Shown here piece by piece: positions 24,350 to 36,627 of a stretch of DNA of 64,000 nt. The position numbers were made by a program, and so were the translations under genes. Under the pieces are notes generated by a model that was not told the origin of the DNA, ran no database searches, and worked only from the letters and a program-made list of their open reading frames with translations. Location of the stretch: contig CM043969.1 in the NCBI GenBank assembly GCA_014529385.2, positions 9,215,001 to 9,279,000 of the forward strand. The letters run 5' to 3'. This DNA is from Adiantum capillus-veneris (taxonomy: Eukaryota; Streptophyta; Polypodiopsida; Polypodiales; Pteridaceae). The stretch's first letter is position 1; each line of letters starts with the position of its first letter.

Positions 24350-25800
24350 AATGATTTTTTAGATGAGCCCACACAAAGTGTAAATTCACTATTTACAAGA
24401 GCATAACTGATCAACACAATGCAAAAGAAAACCAGCAAATCAAACATCTGCCACCAAAACTATTGTGAACATCGAATAAAGCGCATAACCCTCTGCCAAA
24501 ACTAAGTACCAATCATGCATAATACATGACCATATGCAATGAGAGTGCAAACAAAATTACCATTGCATAGGCACAAGCCAGAACATGGCTAAAACAACTC
24601 TCTAGCACCTTTCACAAAACGCATAAAACTAAGCCAAAACTGATAGATTTTAGTCTGTAATTGGAGCGAATGTCACCAAAAAATGAGGAAGTAAACAATG
24701 CCAAAATACAATGTCACAATGCCAAACAAAATGGCAAACAATTCGAGAATACCTCGACTAGAATCAATGAGTGTAAAGCTCCCCCAATGTCAATCCATGA
24801 GCTATACGTGCTCTGCAAGACACTACAAACCTGTGAGCTATTTGCCAAGCTCACCTAGTGCGGTATTGAGACATACACGCACTAGTCTACCACTTGCAAA
24901 GAATACCGCACAAGCCCTGAGTGAAACCTGTAATCACTACGTGGATCGCATCAAATCATGCACATAAAACTATTGGAAGAAATTTTCCAGAGTTTTGACA
25001 GTACAATGGTGATCAAACCCAAATAACCAACAACAATTGCCAAGCTCAAACACGAGCAATAAATGCACATTAAACCGTACTCAACATACATGCATAAACC
25101 TTTGCAAATTTGTGTACCACTCTCTCCAAAATTGGCTCAATCGCATGAGCCAACACACATAACCTGTGATGAATCCACTCTCAAATTAGAGTGCATACAT
25201 CCACCAAATGTTCTCAACTTATGCACATGAATTTGCTGAAATTTTCAACTCACACTCTCTTCAATGAGAGAAAAATCATAAATGTGAAAAAAAAGAGAAC
25301 GACAAAGCTCAATCCAAGCTCTTCGAATGTAGCAAATCACCACTATAGGCATACATAATCTTCAACTTTTTAAACACCCTGCAGCAGCTGACGGTCGGTC
25401 CATATCTCTCAAATCATCGATAATTTGCAAAAACTTCCTTTTGCAAAGTTGTAGATCTTGAAAAGACAGTTTGGAATCCGCAGAAATGGGCATAAAACGG
25501 GCTATGTTTACATGTCAAAACAAATCTGTAAAAATTTGCAGTCGTGTACCCTAGACCTACAGGTAGCCTGACACTAATGTATAACAAAATTGATGCTGAA
25601 TTTGGAAAAACTTTCAACTGGAAAGTTGTAGACCATGACGTTTCCAATGATAATGATCGGAACCAAGATGAAAATCAAAATTTTTCTCAGCCCAAATTTG
25701 TTCTAATGCAAAGGTCTTACTACCTGTGCATCTAGTCACAAGAGTAGTGTCTAATTGCGCATACAAGAGCCTTTCGAAGCTAAAAAGCATGTAAATTTGG
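24350..25800. other. Non-coding stretch with hairpin-like AACTT...AAGTT modules
   Basis: There is no credible gene. Two similar modules near 25430 (ACTTCCTTTTGCAAAGTTGTAG) and 25612 (ACTTTCAACTGGAAAGTTGTAG) have short inverted arms, of a type that I associate with plant LTRs and leaders. An LTR origin is possible but unproven. Confidence 0.4.
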
Positions 25801-26758
25801 CGGCAATGATCCCCCCTTGGGATAAAACAAGCCAAGACGTAAAGTGCCACTCAAGTAGCGAAAAATCCTCCTGATAGCCTACCAATTCTTAGACCCTGGG
25901 CTATGCATAAATCTACTGACCTGTGAGATTGCAAACTGAATATCCGGCCTCGTGTTGCATACATAAATGAGGCATCCAACAACAGTTTGGTAAAGAGTGA
26001 CATTTGCAGGATCACCAGCATCATGAAAACTCAATTTAAAACCTGTTTCCATGGGAGTGGCAATAGGTTTGCAATCCTCAAGTCCAAACATACATAGCAA
26101 TGTCTCTATGTAACTTTTCTGACACAAGGCAATACCACCATCACACTACTTGAATTGTACACCCAAGTAATGATGCAGCAACCCCAAATCTTTCATCTTG
26201 AGAGTAGCATTCAAAATCAGCCTTAAACTCAGCAACATGTCTCTCATTTGGTCCAGTGATCATCAAATCATCTACATAAAGAACCAGAATGAGAAGTACA
26301 TCACCCTCACTCTTTACATACAATGTGCTTTCTATTGGTGGACAGTTACGAAAGCCTCGTTTGACCAAACGAGTGTCAGCCTTTTCATACCAAGCACGAG
26401 GAGATTGCTTCAACCCATACAAAGCTTTGTTACATTTGCACACCTTATCCTCTTGTTCTTTCTTGACAAAACTGTGAGTTTGTGTTACATAAACTTCCTC
26501 AAATATGTCACCATTCAAGAAAGTAGTAACAATGTCTGATTGATGTTCATCCCAACCAAAATGAGCTACCAATGCACATAGAAAACGCACAGTAGTCATA
26601 CGACAAGTGGGAGAAAAAGCCTCTTCATAATGTATTCCTTTTTGTTGTGCATAACCCTTTGCAAAAATTCGAGCCTTATAGTGATCAATCTCACCATCCG
26701 GCTTGTGTTTCAACTTGTAAACCCACTTCGTACCAATGGCCTTTTTGCTAGGAGGCAA
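25800..26758 (-). pseudogene. pol: Copia element E: reverse transcriptase, start of RNase H
   Basis: On the minus strand this encodes the RVT_2 reverse transcriptase of a Ty1/copia element distinct from copia 1-3: PPSKKAIGTKWVYKLKHKP, then HQSDIVTTFLNGDI, LYGLKQSPRAWYEK and an intact LYVDDLMITG box. After a break near 26130 it continues with IATPMETGFKLSF and RPDIQFAISQVSRFMHSPG, then the first strand of RNase H (RRIFRYLSGTLRLGLFY) before dissolving at about 25800. No 3' LTR is recognisable. Its upstream neighbour in the polyprotein is the inverted segment 26759-27537. Confidence 0.88.
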
Positions 26759-27537
26759 AATGGTGTTGCTGAGAGGAAAAACAGGTCACTTATGCAAATG
26801 GCACGATGTATGGTCAAAAGTCAAGCTTTGCAGTCTATTACTCCATATGAAGCATGGCATGATAGAAAGCCTTCTATTGAGAACGTGAGTGTTTTTGGCT
26901 GTTTGGCATATGCTTTGGTGCCACAAACACAGCCATCGCAAAAAATTGGACGATAAGGCTGTCAAATGTATTTTTATTGGTTATAGTGCTGAAAGTAAAG
27001 GTTATAGGTTGTATCATCTGGAAACAAAGTGTATCTTGGTCTCATGGGATGTTGTGTTTGTGGAAGATTTTGTTCATCCCTTGCTGTCATGTACTAGAGA
27101 CAGTTATGTCAGCACACAGGACATTTATGAAACTTTGTTGCCTCTTTTCAGTGGTGGAATTTCGGATGTAAATTCCAATGAGGCAAATGTATAGCCTATG
27201 GGGGTTTCTAAAAATGTTACAGATCAGCCTATTACTGATGTAGATGTGCATGGTGTACTTGATGAGGAAAGGGCTAAAAATGAGCAGGCTAGAGGTATGC
27301 CAAAATGGCTGGTGCATACATTGCGTGATAGTAAATTGGATGAAACTTTGTCTAGTCGTACTCGTGCAGGCTCTCGCCATGCATCTTATGCATCAGATTG
27401 TTATGCTTTGGCTGTGTCTAGCTTACATGATGTTGTGGAACCTCTATCTTTTGATGAAGCACATAATTCAAAAAATTGGATGGCTATCATGGAATTAAAA
27501 TATGATGCACTTAAATAAAATGAAACATGGACTTTAT
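26759..27537 (+). pseudogene. pol: Inverted internal segment of copia element E: integrase C-terminal half and linker
   Basis: On the plus strand, opposite to the rest of the element, this encodes NGVAERKNRSLMQMARCMV (with the catalytic Glu of the copia integrase), then ITPYEAWHDRKPS, VFGCLAYALVP and CIFIGYSAESKGYRLY, and a linker ending NETWTL. In copia order this belongs between the integrase core, which ends GIKHQCT on the minus strand at 27540, and the RT, which begins LPPSKKAIGTKW on the minus strand at 26758. Both ends fit if the segment is flipped, so it is an inversion in place, with at most a few codons lost at each edge. Stops at 27193 and 27516 show further decay. Confidence 0.85.
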
Positions 27538-28207
27538 GTACACTGGTGTTTTATCCCACGACTAGCTAGAAATGTATTAAATCCATGAGACATATACTGC
27601 CCCCCGCGATCGGAACGCAGGGTGCCCATAATACATTTTGAGACATTTTCAGCCATAGCCAGAAATTGTTTGAAGCACATAAATACTTTGGACTTCGCTT
27701 TAAGTGGAAACACATATGCATGCCTAGAGTAATTATCAATGAAAGCCACGAAGTAAAGGTAATTGCCCAAGGATGGAGTTTGCATGGGCCCACAAACATC
27801 ACTATGCACAAGTTGCAACCTACATGTGGCCCTAACTGAACCATTCTTTGGAAACTTAGAACGCTACATCTTACCCAAAATACAACCTTCACAAACGTGT
27901 TTGACAAGTGCTTCAAGAGGCGGCAAAGAAGCAACCATATTAGACTTTTGCAAGACGCAAAAAAACTGGCAAAATTCAGATGACCAAAACGTGCATGCCA
28001 AATTTTTGCATCTAAAATAGCCTTTGAATCCAAAACTGGATTTGCAGAATTCTGCCCACATTTGTCATACAAAGTGAGCTTATACAGCCCATGGCATAAT
28101 ATACCATATGCAACAATTTCATCACCAAAATTCAGATCATGTACTGTACATCTGTCATCCGCAAATTTGACTACAAGTCCAAGTCTAGCAAGTACAAATA
28201 TAGACAA
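27538..28207 (-). pseudogene. pol: Copia element E: pre-integrase and integrase core
   Basis: On the minus strand this contains the zinc-binding H-H-C-C region (KIWHARFGHLNFASF and, in another frame, CEGCILGKM) and the first part of the integrase catalytic core: LVHSDVCGPM, FIDNYSRHAYVFPLK and RSDRGGQYMSHGF. It stops at GIKHQCT where the inversion begins. Frames alternate between 27566-28207, 27864-28061 and 27534-27818, so several indels are present. Confidence 0.8.
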
Positions 28208-29422
28208 AAGATTCTTCTTGATCCCAAGTCATAAAGTGCATCAACAAGTGTGAAAGAACTGCCATTTGCAGCAGTAAGCACAATCTTTCCAACTCCCTGA
28301 ACCGGATAAGAGGCATTGTTGGCACAAGTGATTGAATTCCCATAAGGGACAGACTCAAGAGAGGTGAACAAATACTGATGTGAGGTAATGTGCTTTGTAG
28401 CACCACTGTCAAAATACCACACATGTGAACCTGTAGCAACTGACATGCATGCATCATGGACAACATGAGTATAGGTACACTTTGCACTAAAGCCATTCTG
28501 CATCAACATCAACTTCACAATCTCCTTTCACAAAAGACTCAACAATAGCTGCATTTGTAATGGATCTAGCATTTGTAGTGGAACCACCCTCTTTCTTCTT
28601 AGCCCCTTTGGCCTTCAACTTAGGACACTGCTTGATCAAGTGATCATTAGCTTTACAATAATGGCAACACATCTTCTTTTTTCCCTTATCACCAGAATTT
28701 CTAGACGAATTGATACCAGCAGAAGAATTAGGAACAAGTAATTTTCCACTCGCAGAAGAACCATAAGAAGTGGCTGCATTGCTGTTACCACCCTTTCTTT
28801 GAGCAGCATTAAGAGTCTCTTCAACTGCACGCTGTCTAGTCCTATTTTTGTTAGAAAGTGACTCTTGCAATAGCAATGTGCATAATGCATTAAACTTGAC
28901 AACTTCAAGATTTCCTTGGGTCTTAAGTCTCCAAGTACTAGCAAAAGAATCTCACAAGGCATCAAGAAGAGTTTGCACAAGGGAGCTGTAAGAAATCACT
29001 TCACCTGCAGAAATAAGTTGCTCATTGATATCCTTGACACCAACAAGGAAAGTTCCCATATCATCTTTCTCATGCATAATCTTAGATTCCAACACTTTAC
29101 ACAACAAAGCAATTTTAGCCTCATTGCGGCTTGCATAAAGACCTGCTAGAATATCCCAAGCCTGTTTAGCAAGACCTGCAACATCCTCAACGTTGCCTAC
29201 ATTCTTAGAACCAGGACATACATCAATTCCCTATACAATATTCCAGATTCTCATTGACACAAGAACATGTTGCATCATGTAAGCCCACATAGGGTAATTG
29301 TCCCCATCCAATCTGTCCTCAGCAGCAAACATCTTTAACACATCTGTGTTGTTGTCAACCATGGTAAATGCTGCACCTGATGTGAAAACTACCCAAAAAG
29401 AGGAGAAACAAAACGGTAACAA
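28171..29422 (-). pseudogene. gag: Copia element E: gag and protease
   Basis: On the minus strand gag appears to start at MVDNNTDVLKMFAAEDRL (about 29361), with DNYPMWAYMMQHVL in the N-terminal domain. Degraded sequence follows (29230-28980), then a CCHC zinc knuckle, CHYCKANDHLIKQC (about 28640-28680). The protease follows with WYFDSGATKHITSHQ (about 28380-28420), whose DSGA catalytic triad looks intact. Frames are broken by stops and at least two shifts. Confidence 0.82.
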
Positions 29423-29710
29423 TACATGCTATATAGCACAAACAATAGAAGACTGTAAGGGACCTGTTATACAAAAAACAACACTGACAAAAATTTTACA
29501 CAAAATGACAAAATAGCCTATGCAGTATTGCTTGTAGTGGAAACGGAGGCCGAAATGAGCCCTAATACAAAAATATGAGCATACCGATCTCTTTGAGCTA
29601 GCTCAAAATATTTGCTGACCTACGTACGCTTTCCAAAGCTCATTGAAATCGGAGAAAGTGAGCAGGTGTGTGCTGGAGCAGCTGGCGACTAAGCCCGGGA
29701 GAACGCAACT

Positions 29711-29723
29711 TGCTTTGATACCA
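29711..29723 (-). promoter_or_regulatory. Primer-binding site of copia element E
   Basis: On the minus strand this reads TGGTATCAAAGCA, a variant of the tRNA-Met primer site, two bases inside an LTR boundary. Confidence 0.75.
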
Positions 29724-29725
29724 AT

Positions 29726-29940
29726 TGTTGGAATTAGGGTTGCAGGAAAACACACACAGCTTGGAGAAGACAAAGGAATCTCATGGCACACAACAGAGAG
29801 TGTATTACTTTTAGTGTGCAATGGAAAGATAGATAGCCCTAGAATGATAGGCGTATATACAACGCATGGGGGGAAGAATCTCCTAGTGAGGGAAAAACTT
29901 CCCGGCGGTCCCAAGTATGTTCACACACATCACTGCCACA
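29726..29940 (-). repeat. 5' LTR of copia element E
   Basis: The plus strand begins TGTTGGAATTAGGG at 29726, so the minus-strand LTR ends CCAACA before the primer site. The outer end is tentatively placed near the CACATCACTGCCACA stretch at 29940. No partner LTR was found. Confidence 0.5.
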
Positions 29941-29981
29941 TGTATATGGTAATATAAAGCATGAGAGAAAACAAATATGAT

Positions 29982-30092
29982 ATGCACTAGATCAAGAGCA
30001 CTACACTCATATGATTGACAAATGTGAAGCGAATGACATGCACTAGATCAAGAGCACTACAATCAAATGATTGAAGAATGTGAAGTGAAGTG
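29982..30092. repeat. 56-bp tandem duplication
   Basis: The unit ATGCACTAGATCAAGAGCAC starting at 29982 recurs at 30038 with a few substitutions. Confidence 0.85.
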
Positions 30093-30654
30093 GAAGAAAA
30101 CATTGTATGGGCCAGTTTTCAGATGCACCAATGCAAAAGGAACCACCTCCCTACCAAAGGCCTTCACATGTGCTTGCAACTTAGGGACATGCATCATTTC
30201 TCAAGACGGTAAGTCAAAGACACGGGAAAATTAATTTATGGGAGGTTGTTCATCAAAGGTTGTTAATAGCAAAAATTTCATATCTAGAATGGGGTCTCTT
30301 ACAATGCATCATTGTGGGAGATGTTGAAAAGAACAACAACTTGCTGATGCGAATATTGTTTAAGGTGCCATCTCTTGGATATGCAAACAGGGAAAGGATT
30401 ACATATTATGCTCTGATCTATTTTCAAAAAATACAAATGGACGGTTTACTTTGAGATTTGAATCTTAATACTTATGGGAGGATATTTTGAGCAAGGTCTG
30501 ACCGAGGGATCTTTTCAATGGATGTAACATCAAGGCTTCAGGCATCTCCAAAAATGCAATCACCTAACATGCATGCACTGATAGGAGGTGCTTCACAAGG
30601 AAAAGATAATTAAAAATCAATTTTCAAGCAAAGGGGTTTATTGTTGGACTGATT

Positions 30655-30810
30655 TTCTTGTGGATGTGTATGCCAAGTGGGGTGTTCTTATCCGTGTGCA
30701 AGTGTCCTAGAGAAAAAAGTGTTACACTAATATTCTTGTGGATGTGTATGCCAAGGGGGGTGTGCTTGTCCATGTGCAAGTGTCCTAAAGAGGCACTTTT
30801 CTCCAATTTG
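30655..30810. repeat. 78-bp two-copy tandem repeat
   Basis: The segment TTCTTGTGGATGTGTATGCC at 30655 recurs at 30733, and the copies differ by several substitutions. Confidence 0.8.
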
Positions 30811-31739
30811 ATTTTTGGGTGCATTGATATCAAGGTATGGCTCTGGGTATACGAGAACATGCAGTGCCAACTACCTCTCAACTACTTTAGCTTCATACCA
30901 GGCAAATCCATTATGAGATTTGTACGCAGTGCCTTTTTGGGCGTGATGTCAAGGATCAATTACAAGGATGTTCTCATGGTGCATCTGTTCAAAATAGTCA
31001 AAATCCTTTTGGCCTTGCCCACTTGAAGATCACTTTGTTATATAAGCATCATAAGGGATGACCCTACAAGAAAGAAGCTATCTAGAATACCTACCCTTGA
31101 CGTCAAAGAGCATCAAGGTAACCTTGCCAAGAAGTATGATCACGGATATGCTTCTCCATTCCATGGGCCCAATCCCAACATAGGGTCTAAGAATACAAGC
31201 ATAGACCATCTCAATTACAAGAATTTCCTCATGGTGCATTTGTTTTAAATACTTAAGATCTTGTTAGCCTTGCCCATCTTGAGTACATTTTGTTTCCAAG
31301 CATTATAGGAGAATGTACGTCACAATATTTGGCATATAAGTCATCCAAGGCATTGCCAAACACTAGGTTTCTTTTCAACAACCCCCTAAATAATTAACTA
31401 TATAATACTAAATTCTTATGCCCATATCAACACCTTGCCTAATCCAACATGCCAAGATGCCCTTGCTTTGCATCTAACGAAAGCAGCCCATAGCTTCTTT
31501 GTCATAACCTTGTTGGGCATATCTTGCAATCAATGAGACTCCATCCTAGAGATGAACCTCCTCAACCATTTTTTGTGCTTTTAGATGTACACCACATTTG
31601 GAACACATAATAACAATGTTACAATAGCTTAAATATAAATTTTTCTATAAAACCATTATAAATTGCAATCATAGGCATGATTCTACATAAACATCATTGC
31701 ATACTTGAATTTCCATCAACCAACACAAATATCTTTGAA

Positions 31740-31855
31740 AGATATATATTATATTATATTATATATAATGAAAAGGCTCGAGCTGGCGGCATTTCCAAGC
31801 ATCCATGGCCTAAAGACCTATATATCTATATATATATATATATATATATATATCT
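31740..31855. repeat. TA-rich microsatellite pair
   Basis: TATATTATATTATA-type sequence at 31741-31770 and an almost pure TA tract at about 31819-31853, separated by about 50 bases of ordinary sequence. Confidence 0.85.
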
Positions 31856-32135
31856 CAAGGCGCTTTATGTGCCAGGATCGCCTTGATTTAATGGGCGCCA
31901 TCCGCACCACCTTGCCACCTACGCATTGCATTCGACAAACTTTGGCCCTCTAGCTAAAAGCCTTCAACCACTTGATATACGGTGAGGGAGGATGATTTGT
32001 GGGTATGTGTGTGTGTGTGCGTGTGTCTTCAATGAGCTTTCCATGTCGATAGGTTGATGATGGAAGGTCCGCACTAGATGGGTAAGAGTTGGCATGAAGT
32101 TGCAAGCCTTCAAGCACTTGATCGGTGAGGGCAAG

Positions 32136-32354
32136 GGTGATTAGGATGACCACCTACCTTGAGAGCTGATGGGATTATGTCTACACTAGGTTAAGACATA
32201 GTACATAGGGGACATGAGTACTTGCAAGCTTCAATTTATATTAGGGAAAGGGTGATTAGGATGACCACTTGCTCCAAGAGCCGATGGGATAATGTCTACA
32301 CTAGGTTAAGGCACACTCTGCATAGGGGACATGAGTACTTGCAAGCTTCAATTT
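32136..32354. repeat. 115-bp tandem duplication
   Basis: GGTGATTAGGATGACCAC at 32136 recurs at 32251, and the similarity continues through GTCTACACTAGGTTAAG and GGGGACATGAGTACTTG to the end of the second copy. Confidence 0.85.
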
Positions 32355-33561
32355 AATCCAACAAATGATGGCTACAAGAGCGCTCTAAAGATACGATCTG
32401 AACAACACAACGAGGGATGCAGCTAATTATCAAAGTGGAGTTCACATGCGCTTGATGTGGTGCCATAAAGAGACGCAGCACAGTATAGAGGGCCTAAAGA
32501 CGAGCATCTAGAGAGACAGAGACTTCATATAGGGCGTGAATATGCTCCTTGCGACCAATACATGTATCTCGTGAGATAATATAAGTGCATCACTCGATCC
32601 ACATGAACTGCCAGCTTTGTATAAACATCACAATGATCTTCAATATGTTGAAAGCCGCCCAATACGTCGTGATAATTTTGAGAAATGGTTGTATTATTAG
32701 ATGGCATCTCTAGAGATGCTTAGGGTTGAATAGAAGCAAAAAGCATCGAGGGGAAAAAGAGAAGCATTGAGGGTAAGGGTACAAGGACTATGGGAAGTAG
32801 ATAAGGGGTTGGCATCCATGCAAACAAATGGGAGAGAGGCTTTGTCCATCTGCAACATGTCCACCTCAGCGATAGGCTTGCATCCATTGATGCAAGTAGA
32901 TCAACCTCCATTTAGCACCTCATAGCTGTTTCTCTGCGCAGATGCCAGGAGAGATGGAGAGAGAAAGGACAGGAGTAGCCCATCCTTGGCTTGCAGTGAC
33001 ATTGAAGGCAAAAAAAGCTTCTTCTGATGCACGGAATCTCTCTCCCTTTCCCCTACTCATTGTGGCTCTTGCGCTCCAAATCCCTGCATCTCCTGCGCTT
33101 CAGCTTCTTGTAGTGATCTGGAGCCATCTGCCAAAAAATCACAGAGAGAACATACAATGGAGAGAAAGGGGAGGCAAATCTGCATGCTCTACATGACCCC
33201 GAGGAGAATAGATTACTTGAGGAAGGTACATGAGGGCTCCAATGCATGCATGCCATAGTTGTGAGTCGAGGCCATTGTTTTCATCTATTAGATGTGCTCC
33301 ATGCTCGAACCTTTCCCTTTGATAGAGAGTGGGATACCCAAGGAAGTCCATCCTTAATCACAAGCTCTTTCTCCCACTGATCTGCACAATGCTCGGCCGC
33401 TCATGATCGTCGGTTCCAGATAGTCGTCCCGCATTTCCATTCCCTTGTTTTGCAACATGCACCAAACACTCGTATCTGTACCAATGCTTCGTATAGAACA
33501 AGTGCACGCACACGCGCTCAATAGAGAAAGATCAAATTTCAATCCAAAGCTACAGTTGTTT

Positions 33562-33565
<4 letters not shown>

Positions 33566-33599
<34 letters not shown>
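33566..33599. repeat. GA microsatellite
   Basis: A pure GA dinucleotide run of about 34 bases. Confidence 0.95.
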
Positions 33600-33602
<3 letters not shown>

Positions 33603-34130
33603 CTCCATTTTCAACTGCTCCGATATTGCCTTCACCATGATTGCGACGACAAAAAGCAGCAGGGAATAATAGCGTAGAGCTTCTTGCTAAAAAAAGCACT
33701 GTCAAGATGCATCGGTGATTGCATTGGGAGAGTTGACCCATGAAGAAGTACTGTGCATTTGGAAAAAAAAGAAGGGGTTGGAGCTCCCTCATCATCTGGG
33801 TGCGTGCGGACGAAGGGGGGCTCCAACCCCCCTCCTTTTTTTTTTCTAGATCTCTACATTTATTCGAAGTGTATTGTGCCTTGCTTCTTGGGGCACCACC
33901 CATAAATAATGCAATGAATGTTCACTTTTATGCGCACTCTTCACTTTTATGCGCACTCTGCGAACGATGTGGCCTATGATTAGCTCATGGTGATGCCCAT
34001 TTTCTAGCATCACAGAGAGTTGCACTTGCATGCTGGGTGCCTGTGCCCATGATTCTCTCTGTGTGATTCATTGGAGGGTGAACCAAACTGATTATACTAG
34101 GGAGAGGAAAGTAATTAACGTGTGTGTACT

Positions 34131-35050
34131 TATTTGGCGCACGAAGCAATGGTCTTCAGAGAAAGAGTCACATTTTTCATAGAATCTACATTTTTGCGAA
34201 AATCTCATTCTTTTGTAAAAGAGCTTCTCTAAGTTGAGAACTTGTAAAGAAATTTTTGATTATTTTTTCGAGAGCATTTGTATAGTGGAAACCCAGTTAG
34301 AAGCTTATGACTTTTTGGCCGGACAAGCCATTTGTAAAGACCTAAACTATAAAGGTCAGTTCTGTAAGTTTGAACCTCTTCCTCTTTTGTGACAAGTTTT
34401 GAAGAAGACAGCGTACGTTTGAAAGCTTCCTTTTGCTCCAACTTATAATCTTCGTTACTGTGGCTACCGTAATCCGAATTCAGATTCATTTATTGCATGT
34501 GTTCCTTTTACTTTGCTCTTCCATTCAAGTGTAAGCATTCAAGATTCGGTGTAGGTGTTCAACTATGCGTTTGAGACCTTAAATCGCTGTTTTGAGTGTT
34601 TAAATGCGTATTTTATGTTGTTTTGACACTAGAAGAGGCTTCAGGGACTCTAAAACGATCCTTTGGGATCATATGTTCATTGTTTTTGCTGACTTTGAGA
34701 CGAACGATCGCGATCCATGTACCTCTCGAGAATGCTGTGACAGTGATATGATAGATTCTAAATAGTCCCCTGTAGCTTCCCTTCAAGTTTCGTGCGAATC
34801 CGATATGATTTGCATGGTAAATGGGCGTAACGACTGTAGAGCTGTGTAGAAGAACATAGGCAGATTACTTGGCTTTAGTGCATATGATTTACTTGCATAG
34901 TTAGTAGTTGCATCTCATCGAGTTCACTTCATTAGGAATGACACCTTAGTGAGTTTCCATGCCTCATCCTGGTCGCTTCCCTTGTATTGATATTTTATGT
35001 TGATGCGTGAGAGCTATGCTATGGACGTCCGTCGCGGCGACCCGCAAACA
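34131..35050 (+). repeat. 5' LTR of gypsy element A
   Basis: About 920 bp. It aligns from TATTTGGCGCACGAAGC with the 3' LTR start at 62595 (TGTTTGGCGGACGAAGC), so its first dinucleotide has changed from TG to TA. It ends ...CAAACA just before the primer site. In the first 360 or so aligned bases I count about 25 differences from the 3' LTR, mostly transitions, so the insertion is not recent. It contains one copy of the GATCGCGATC motif at about 34705. Confidence 0.88.
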
Positions 35051-35051
35051 T

Positions 35052-35069
35052 TGGCGCCGCTGTCGGGGA
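35052..35069 (+). promoter_or_regulatory. Primer-binding site, tRNA-Asp type
   Basis: TGGCGCCGCTGTCGGGGA is close to the plant tRNA-Asp primer site TGGCGCCGTTGCCGGGGA, typical of large Ty3/gypsy elements such as Athila and some Tat relatives. It lies one base after the LTR end. Confidence 0.85.
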
Positions 35070-36627
35070 ATGCACCTTAGGTGATGAGTGACCGAGTGCG
35101 CAGTTAGCTTCCTTAAAAGAAGATCAATCCACAAATCCTTTTTACACCTCAGTTAGGCTGCTAGACAGGGGTTTAGAGCTTAGTGGAGTATAGAGTCAGT
35201 GGACCGGCTAGATCCTCTCTTAGGAGATTTAGGGAGCTGTGAGTGAGAGTGTTCAAAGCATTTTTGCTCTTCAATTTCTCTAATTCGATTGAGTACTGAA
35301 ATCTCACCCGAAATCCGTCTTGTTTGTTTTGTTTGATTCATTTCTTTATGTTCTTTCATTTCTGTACTTAGGAGTAGGATAAGTAATTCGCATTCCAGTC
35401 AGATTTGGGGCAAAAGTTAGAGTCGAGAAACAGGAAACCATAACTTTGGCAAAAAGGCCATAAGACTCTGAAATTTAGAAAATGTGACCAAACAGGGTTG
35501 ATATTGATTCAAATCACCAAGTGGTAGCACAAAACACTGTAAAACACTTGTCAAAGGGAGCAAACTAAATTTCATCAGATTTGATCATGTACTACGATTG
35601 CGATCGGTGTACCTCTGTGCCTGAATTGGACAAGAATTGTTGTGTGCCTTCCTGATAAGATTCTAAACAAGTTTGTCTAAAGCAACCACACCTAGAAACA
35701 TCAAAAATCAAGAAAATCAGCCTACTTGGGCAAAACTAGCCTAACAAACCCAAAAAGTGCAAAATGTTGGCTTTTAGTGATCCAAATGCTAAGTGAATGG
35801 GGAAATAGCCTCAGAACACCTTTGCCAACAAGCACACCAAAATTGGTCTGATTTGGCCTTTGTACTACGATCGCGATCGGTATACCTAAGTGCCAGATTT
35901 TGACCAGATTTCATCTGTGGAATCCTCAGGTGTATATAAACATAAAAGTATACAGGACCAACAGCCAAAAACCTCAAAATACCTGTCAAACCATATGAGT
36001 ATTGATCCAAGTCGAAAATTGATATACTGACATAGAAATTGACTTTCATCAGGATCATATACATCAAATTGGGTATAGACTATACAGAGGGAGAGCCTGT
36101 ATACAGGACAACCCCAGATAGCTTTCATATCCCAAAGCAAACACCAAATCCAAGTCAAACTGACAGATTCGGGAAAACAGACACTTCCAACCAAGAACTG
36201 GTAAAAGCTTGACCTTTTGGGATTTGAATACAAAAGTATTTGGTGGGTAGCCTTAAAATAGCCTAGTGAACAAGCTGGTGAAGTTTCATCAAATTTGGGC
36301 GCTGTACTACGATCGCGATCGGTGTACCTCTGTGCCAAAATTGACTCATTTTTGACCTGTTCATAGACCTAGACTATTTAAGATATCAGGAGTTGTCAAA
36401 ACCCAAACTGGACATACTGTCAATAATCTGCAAGAAAAATTGTGTTGAAGTCGTTGTGAAGTTGTTGAATCTGCTGACAGTTGGAATGATACAGTGATCT
36501 CATAGCCATCAAGTGTATTCATTTGCAGAGACCGATCAAGTAACAATCCATGCAGTCCTGCGAGTTGGAAGATCACTCCATCTCAAGGTAAGAGGTTTGG
36601 ATTCAATCGGTAAATTCCACTTCCTTC
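35070..36627 (+). other. Long leader of gypsy element A
   Basis: About 1.5 kb between the primer site and gag. No coding is evident. It is built partly of irregular repeats of the form ATTTGG...GTACTACGATCGCGATCGG...GTGCC...TTTTGACC, listed separately. Confidence 0.65.
35591..36330 (+). repeat. Leader block of palindromic ACGATCGCGATCGGTGTACC motifs
   Basis: Three copies of an approximately 25-base motif start at 35591, 35864 and 36306 (the first has GATTGCGATC in the core, the second GGTATACC). The core CGATCGCGATCG is a perfect palindrome in copies 2 and 3. Flanks are also similar: AAATTTGG-like sequence before and GTGCCxxAATTGA or GATTTTGACC after, so each motif lies inside a larger diverged repeat. 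Confidence 0.85.

Larger units (their letters stand above)
30093..34130. other. Non-coding interval between copia element E and gypsy element A
   Basis: I found no retroelement domain, splice-supported exon or LTR boundary here apart from the small repeats listed separately. Short open frames are spread over both strands with no recognisable motif. The interval may be old, decayed repeat sequence. Confidence 0.5.

Noticed and set aside
32942-33979. Overlapping frames on both strands suggesting a gene
   Set aside because: No domain, no consistent frame, and no splice-supported exon chain; several run into a GA repeat.
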